The translations under genes and the position numbers were made by a program. This document shows positions 5,485-6,164 of a DNA stretch of 6,164 nucleotides, piece by piece; within the stretch, counting starts at the first letter, position 1, and every line of letters begins with the position of its first letter. Below the pieces are notes generated by a model that was not told the origin of the DNA, did not search any database, and worked only from the letters and a program-made list of their open reading frames with translations. The stretch is from positions 1 to 6,164 of the forward strand of contig CAJUEB010000136.1 in the NCBI GenBank assembly GCA_910585135.1, written 5' to 3'. The DNA is from an uncultured Eubacteriales bacterium (lineage in GTDB: Bacteria > Bacillota > Clostridia > Peptostreptococcales > Anaerovoracaceae).

Positions 5485-5985
5485 ATGTTTCATAAGAACG
5501 ACATGGTTTTATACGGCACGCATGGCGTTTGCCAAATCAAAGATATCACAATGGAAAAATTCACGGACAAACCGAAAGAATACTATGTTTTAGAGGCTGC
5601 CGATAGTGCTTCCACAAAACTTTTCGTGCCATTGGATAACGAAAAGCTATTACATAAAATGCGAAAACTCCTTTCGGAGAAAGAAATCTATGCCTTGATC
5701 GATTCAATGCCTGATGAAGTACCCGTATGGTTTAACAATGAAACCGAACGCAAGGAGCAGTATAAAAGAATACTAGAAACCGGCGATCACGGGGAATTGA
5801 TCGGCATGATAAAGGCCATTTACCTGCATAAGCAAAAACGAAATGCGACAGGAAAACAACTGCATATTTCAGATAGCAGGTTTTTCAAAGAGGCAGAACG
5901 CATTCTCTACAATGAGTTTCAGTACGTTCTAAATATCGGACAAGATGAGTTATTATCCCTTATCTTCTCAAGGATTAAAAAATAA
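5485..5985 (+). CDS. CarD/CdnL-family RNA polymerase-binding transcription regulator
   Basis: This 166-residue protein fits the CarD_CdnL_TRCF family, which binds the RNA polymerase beta subunit and modulates promoter open-complex stability. Residues 1-60 form the Tudor-like polymerase-interaction domain: MFHKNDMVLYGTHGVCQI is the diagnostic opening, followed by EYYVLEA and KLFVPLDN. Residues 62-166 are helical, with Trp82 in VWFNNETERK at the position of the conserved CarD tryptophan and the family-like run ELIGMIKAIYLHKQKR (104-119). The ATG at 5485 was chosen because family members start right before this motif and because the upstream GTG at 5428 is only about 6 nt from the predicted transcript start. 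The Shine-Dalgarno is poor (a GATGG-like run), suggesting modest translation. Clostridial genomes often carry several CarD paralogues, so this need not be the essential one. Confidence 0.92.
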   Translation: MFHKNDMVLYGTHGVCQIKDITMEKFTDKPKEYYVLEAADSASTKLFVPLDNEKLLHKMRKLLSEKEIYALIDSMPDEVPVWFNNETERKEQYKRILETGDHGELIGMIKAIYLHKQKRNATGKQLHISDSRFFKEAERILYNEFQYVLNIGQDELLSLIFSRIKK

Positions 5986-6010
5986 ACGGACGCCTTGCCT
6001 TCCAGAAAAC

Positions 6011-6036
6011 GAAACCTCTGCAATTGTGAGGGTTTC
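6011..6036 (+). terminator. Possible weak terminator after the CarD-like gene
   Basis: GAAACCTC (6011-6018) pairs with GAGGGTTTC (6028-6036) with one bulge and a 9-nt loop, 26 bp after the stop. The plus-strand side lacks a T tract. The minus-strand side is followed by GTTTTCT, so it may work better in the other direction. Confidence 0.35.
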
Positions 6037-6071
6037 CCATCCTTTGATGGTCATCGTAATATATCATCACC

Positions 6072-6093
6072 TTTAACTCACGCGTGAGTTAAA
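6072..6093. repeat. Perfect 22-bp palindrome
   Basis: The left half TTTAACTCACG is followed directly by its exact complement CGTGAGTTAAA, centred at 6082/6083. It could be a TetR-type operator for a gene beyond the edge, or the terminal hairpin of a mobile element (stem ACTCA/TGAGT with loop CGCG). Confidence 0.7.
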
Positions 6094-6097
6094 TCAT

Positions 6098-6121
6098 GAC
6101 CGCCGGCTGAGCCGGCGGTTT
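6098..6121 (+). terminator. GC-rich hairpin, possible terminator
   Basis: ACCGCCGGC (6099-6107) pairs perfectly with GCCGGCGGT (6111-6119) around a 3-nt TGA loop, plus a G-T pair outside. On the plus strand only TTTGCTCT follows, so as an intrinsic terminator it is stable but has a short U tract. It may instead be a structural hairpin of a repeated or mobile element. Confidence 0.45.
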
Positions 6122-6126
6122 GCTCT

Positions 6127-6141
6127 GCCCCTACAAGGGGC
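6127..6141. repeat. Small GC hairpin at the right edge
   Basis: GCCCCT and AGGGGC form a 6-bp stem with a 3-nt ACA loop, only 7 bp beyond the GC-rich hairpin. It is part of the same cluster of secondary structures. The rest of 5986-6164 shows no complete gene. Confidence 0.5.
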
Positions 6142-6164
6142 TATTACCTGCTGCATCTCAAGAC

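Noticed and set aside
6044..6067. Plus-strand promoter with TTGATG and TATCAT before the 22-bp palindrome
   Set aside because: The spacer is only 12 bp, too short for a sigma-A promoter.
6094..6162. Partial minus-strand coding sequence entering from the right edge
   Set aside because: Only 22 codons are visible, rich in Arg and passing through two stem-loops. There is too little to call a gene, so it is kept only as part of the right-edge finding.
1..6164. tRNA, rRNA, riboswitch or CRISPR array
   Set aside because: No cloverleaf, no conserved rRNA stretch, no recognisable aptamer and no regularly spaced repeats with unique spacers were seen. The 11-bp repeats at the left edge are too short and close for CRISPR.

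Overview
The window looks like chromosomal DNA from a motile, low-to-medium GC Firmicute, probably in the Clostridia. This rests on AGGAGG-type ribosome binding sites, sigma-A promoters with extended -10 (TGnTATAAT) elements, a clostridial-style CarD regulator, a flagellar FliD_C-like protein behind a sigma-28-type promoter, and a compact Gram-positive type II restriction-modification (R-M) cassette. No marker fixes the genus.

Layout. Positions 1-234 hold a non-coding stretch with three 11-bp-phased CGTTA repeats and a strong minus-strand terminator. Four minus-strand genes follow, given here in transcription order from right to left. First is a YtcJ-type metal-dependent amidohydrolase (5180-3519). 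Second is an HTH-fused cytosine-C5 DNA methyltransferase (3392-2091). Third is an Eco47II-like restriction endonuclease (2091-1282), which shares one base with the methyltransferase gene. Fourth is a short FliD_C-like protein with a Ser/Thr/Gly linker (1146-235). A CarD/CdnL-type RNA polymerase-binding regulator (5485-5985) is transcribed divergently from the amidohydrolase. The right edge (5986-6164) has no complete gene but carries a dense cluster of inverted repeats.

How the parts work together. The methyltransferase and endonuclease form a translationally coupled two-gene cassette, probably for a GGNCC/GGWCC-type site. Its own promoter carries a 24-bp near-perfect palindrome at the predicted transcription start. 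That is a natural operator for the HTH domain fused to the methyltransferase. A second motif overlaps the -35 region and matches the Firmicute LexA (DinR) core, so an SOS input is possible. The FliD_C-like gene has its own likely sigma-28 promoter, a perfect 10-nt Shine-Dalgarno and its own terminator, so it is probably a separate motility-regulated unit. CarD and the amidohydrolase share a 304-bp intergenic region with back-to-back extended -10 promoters.

The points most worth following are the doubly marked R-M promoter, the small FliD_C-like protein with its sigma-28 promoter, and the right-edge hairpin cluster. That cluster could be the 3' end of an IS200/IS605-type element entering from outside the window, but the evidence is structural only.
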